Origin: Streptomyces sp. NBC_01217
GTDB taxonomy: Bacteria > Actinomycetota > Actinomycetes > Streptomycetales > Streptomycetaceae
Assembly: GCF_035994185.1 (NCBI RefSeq)
Contig: NZ_CP108538.1
Coordinates: forward strand, 7,071,501-7,135,500
DNA: 64,000 nt
Direction: 5' to 3'
The stretch's first letter is position 1; each line of letters opens with the position of its first letter. Positions 62,775 to 64,000 of the stretch are shown in pieces. The position numbers and the translations under genes are program-made. Below the pieces are notes generated by a model that saw nothing but the letters and a program-made list of their open reading frames with translations, was not told where the DNA came from and ran no database searches.

Positions 62775-63716
62775 CTACGGGACTTCCCTTAAGCCAGCCA
62801 GTTCGACTGAGTCGCCGTTCTCGGCCGTGATGTTCTGGCGCGAGCCTTGTAGCGATTGGCCCCTGCCCAGGTCCTGCCCTGCCCCTTTCGGGGAGGCCGC
62901 GAGAGCAGTTGGTCCGCCAGGCGTCATCAACCGGTTTCCTGCCGACATCGGCTGCGAAGGGGTTGCCCGCTCCAGAAATCGCAGGAGTTCGACGGGGAAG
63001 GGGAGGACGAGGGTCGAGTTCTTCTCGGCGGCGACCGCGACGACGGTCTGTAGCAGCCTGAGCTGGAGGGCGGCGGGCTGGTCGGACATCACCGTGGCAG
63101 CCTCGGCCAGCTTCTTGGACGCTTGCAATTCTGCGTCGGCGTTGATGATCCGAGCCCGGCGTTCACGGTCGGCCTCTGCCTGCCGCGCCATGGAGCGCTT
63201 CATGCCCTCGGGTAGGGAGACGTCCTTGATCTCAACGCGGTCAATGCTGACGCCCCACTCGACGGCCGGGCTGTCCATCATCAGCTCAAGACCCTGATTG
63301 AGCTTTTCCCGGTTGGAGAGCAGTTCGTCGAGATCGCTCTTGCCGAGGATCGAGCGGAGCGATGTCTGGGCCATCTGAGAGACGGCGAAGCGGTAATTCT
63401 GGACGCGTATGATCGCATCGACTGGATCGACGACCTTGAAGTAGATAACGGCATCGACGCGGACCGTGACGTTGTCTCGGGTGATGCCGTCCTGAGCCGG
63501 CACCGGCATGGTGACGATCTGCATGTTCACCTTATGCAGCCGATCGATCCCCGGAATCACCATGGTGAAGCCTGGCCCTCGGACGATGCCATGCAGGCGG
63601 CCGAAGCGCAGGACCACGCCCCGCTCGTACTGTCTGATCACACGCGCTGCCGCAGCCACGTACAACACGCCCGCGGCACCCGTCAGGGCCAGCGCTGTGA
63701 GGATTTCCTGGATCAT
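62775..63716 (-). CDS. SPFH/band-7 (stomatin-like) protein
   Basis: 313 residues from ATG 63716, with AAGGCGG upstream. One N-terminal helix (ILTALALTGAAGVLYVAAAA), then the band-7 core: IRQYERGVVLRFGRLHGIVR, MPVPAQDGITRDNVTVRVDA, AQTSLRSILGKSDLDELLSN and VEWGVSIDRVEIKDVSLPEG. It probably forms membrane-associated ring assemblies. The remains of a second SPFH gene lie just upstream. Confidence 0.9.
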   Translation of the reverse strand: MIQEILTALALTGAAGVLYVAAAARVIRQYERGVVLRFGRLHGIVRGPGFTMVIPGIDRLHKVNMQIVTMPVPAQDGITRDNVTVRVDAVIYFKVVDPVDAIIRVQNYRFAVSQMAQTSLRSILGKSDLDELLSNREKLNQGLELMMDSPAVEWGVSIDRVEIKDVSLPEGMKRSMARQAEADRERRARIINADAELQASKKLAEAATVMSDQPAALQLRLLQTVVAVAAEKNSTLVLPFPVELLRFLERATPSQPMSAGNRLMTPGGPTALAASPKGAGQDLGRGQSLQGSRQNITAENGDSVELAGLREVP

Positions 63717-63801
63717 CGCGAGCCGCCTTTCGCGTGTACCTCTACCGCACAGATGCCCGCTTTGCCGGTCATTTACTCTATTTTGTTCGCGCTTTACCTT
63801 T

Positions 63802-64000
63802 AGGTGCCGCTCATCGCAGACGCTGCGGGCGCGGCCCGGTCCTTGATGGTCTGCGGAAGGTCGACGGCCTTGATCTCCAGCCTGTTGACCCTCAGCCCCC
63901 ACTTGCATTCCCCTGCAGCAGTCCAGGAGCCGCCAAAGGCTGTGCTGGTTCGCGATCAGCAGGCCGCGCAGAGCGGAGCCGCGGCGAAGCGCGCCAGCCG
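63802..64000 (-). pseudogene. Second SPFH-domain protein, C-terminal part, runs off the window
   Basis: The minus strand ends KWGLRVNRLEIKAVDLPQTI, KDRAAPAASAMSGT* at about 63802, the core-exit motif of a band-7 protein. Upstream, LLIANQHSLWRLLDCC is in a different frame, so the gene is frameshifted near 63908. The rest lies beyond the window. Confidence 0.55.

Overview
The window is high-GC actinobacterial DNA. Gene content, codon use and start-site style (frequent GTG starts, ATGA/GTGA overlaps, actinobacterial IHF, LuxR/TrmB and PucR regulators) point to Streptomyces or a close relative. The mix of many insertion sequences, relics of ordinary genes and spare copies of housekeeping genes suggests an accessory region, such as a chromosome arm or a large linear plasmid. 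No tRNA, rRNA or CRISPR array was seen.

Region by region. 0-7.4 kb is dominated by insertion sequences. An IS630 element sits cleanly inside an OLD/TOPRIM-type nuclease gene. An IS5 element with a likely programmed frameshift follows, and then an IS5 element that has itself been split by an IS1634 element. 8.0-21.6 kb is bracketed by two direct copies of a 332-bp repeat. It holds a large SF1 helicase-PLD protein resembling the Mokosh type II anti-phage protein, a second methionyl-tRNA synthetase, an IS110, a TrmB/LuxR-type regulator and a phosphopantetheinyl transferase. 22-31 kb carries a TerD-like protein, a membrane molybdopterin oxidoreductase with a glycosyltransferase/methyltransferase cluster, and a peroxiredoxin/TetR pair that share a recognisable operator.

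31-34.4 kb is a graveyard of 3' or 5' fragments: a solute symporter, a PucR regulator, an OB-fold membrane protein, a Na+/alanine symporter and NhaA. 34.8-39.3 kb is a nested IS256/ISL3/IS110 assembly whose target duplications can be read. 39.4-42.7 kb has a PucR-type regulator followed by an OB-fold membrane protein and a flotillin, a likely membrane-microdomain pair. 43-49 kb mixes IS fragments with a uracil-DNA-glycosylase-like gene and small lipoprotein or membrane genes.

49-54 kb contains a penicillin-binding transpeptidase, an IHF relic, a full-length stand-alone RNA polymerase alpha subunit and a lamin-tail secreted protein. 54-56 kb has a duplicated family of very small proteins. 56.4-64 kb carries a lipoprotein, integrase relics, an intact NhaA-CBS-small-membrane-protein operon, TerC, an amidinotransferase and one or two SPFH proteins.

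Three themes tie the window together. The first is repeated partial or complete copies of the same small gene sets (NhaA and its partner; SPFH and OB-fold; PucR; uracil-DNA glycosylase). The second is duplicated essential genes outside their normal operons (metG, rpoA). The third is heavy layering of insertion sequences with intact target-site evidence. All functional statements are inferred from sequence motifs and remembered family features; no database search was run.
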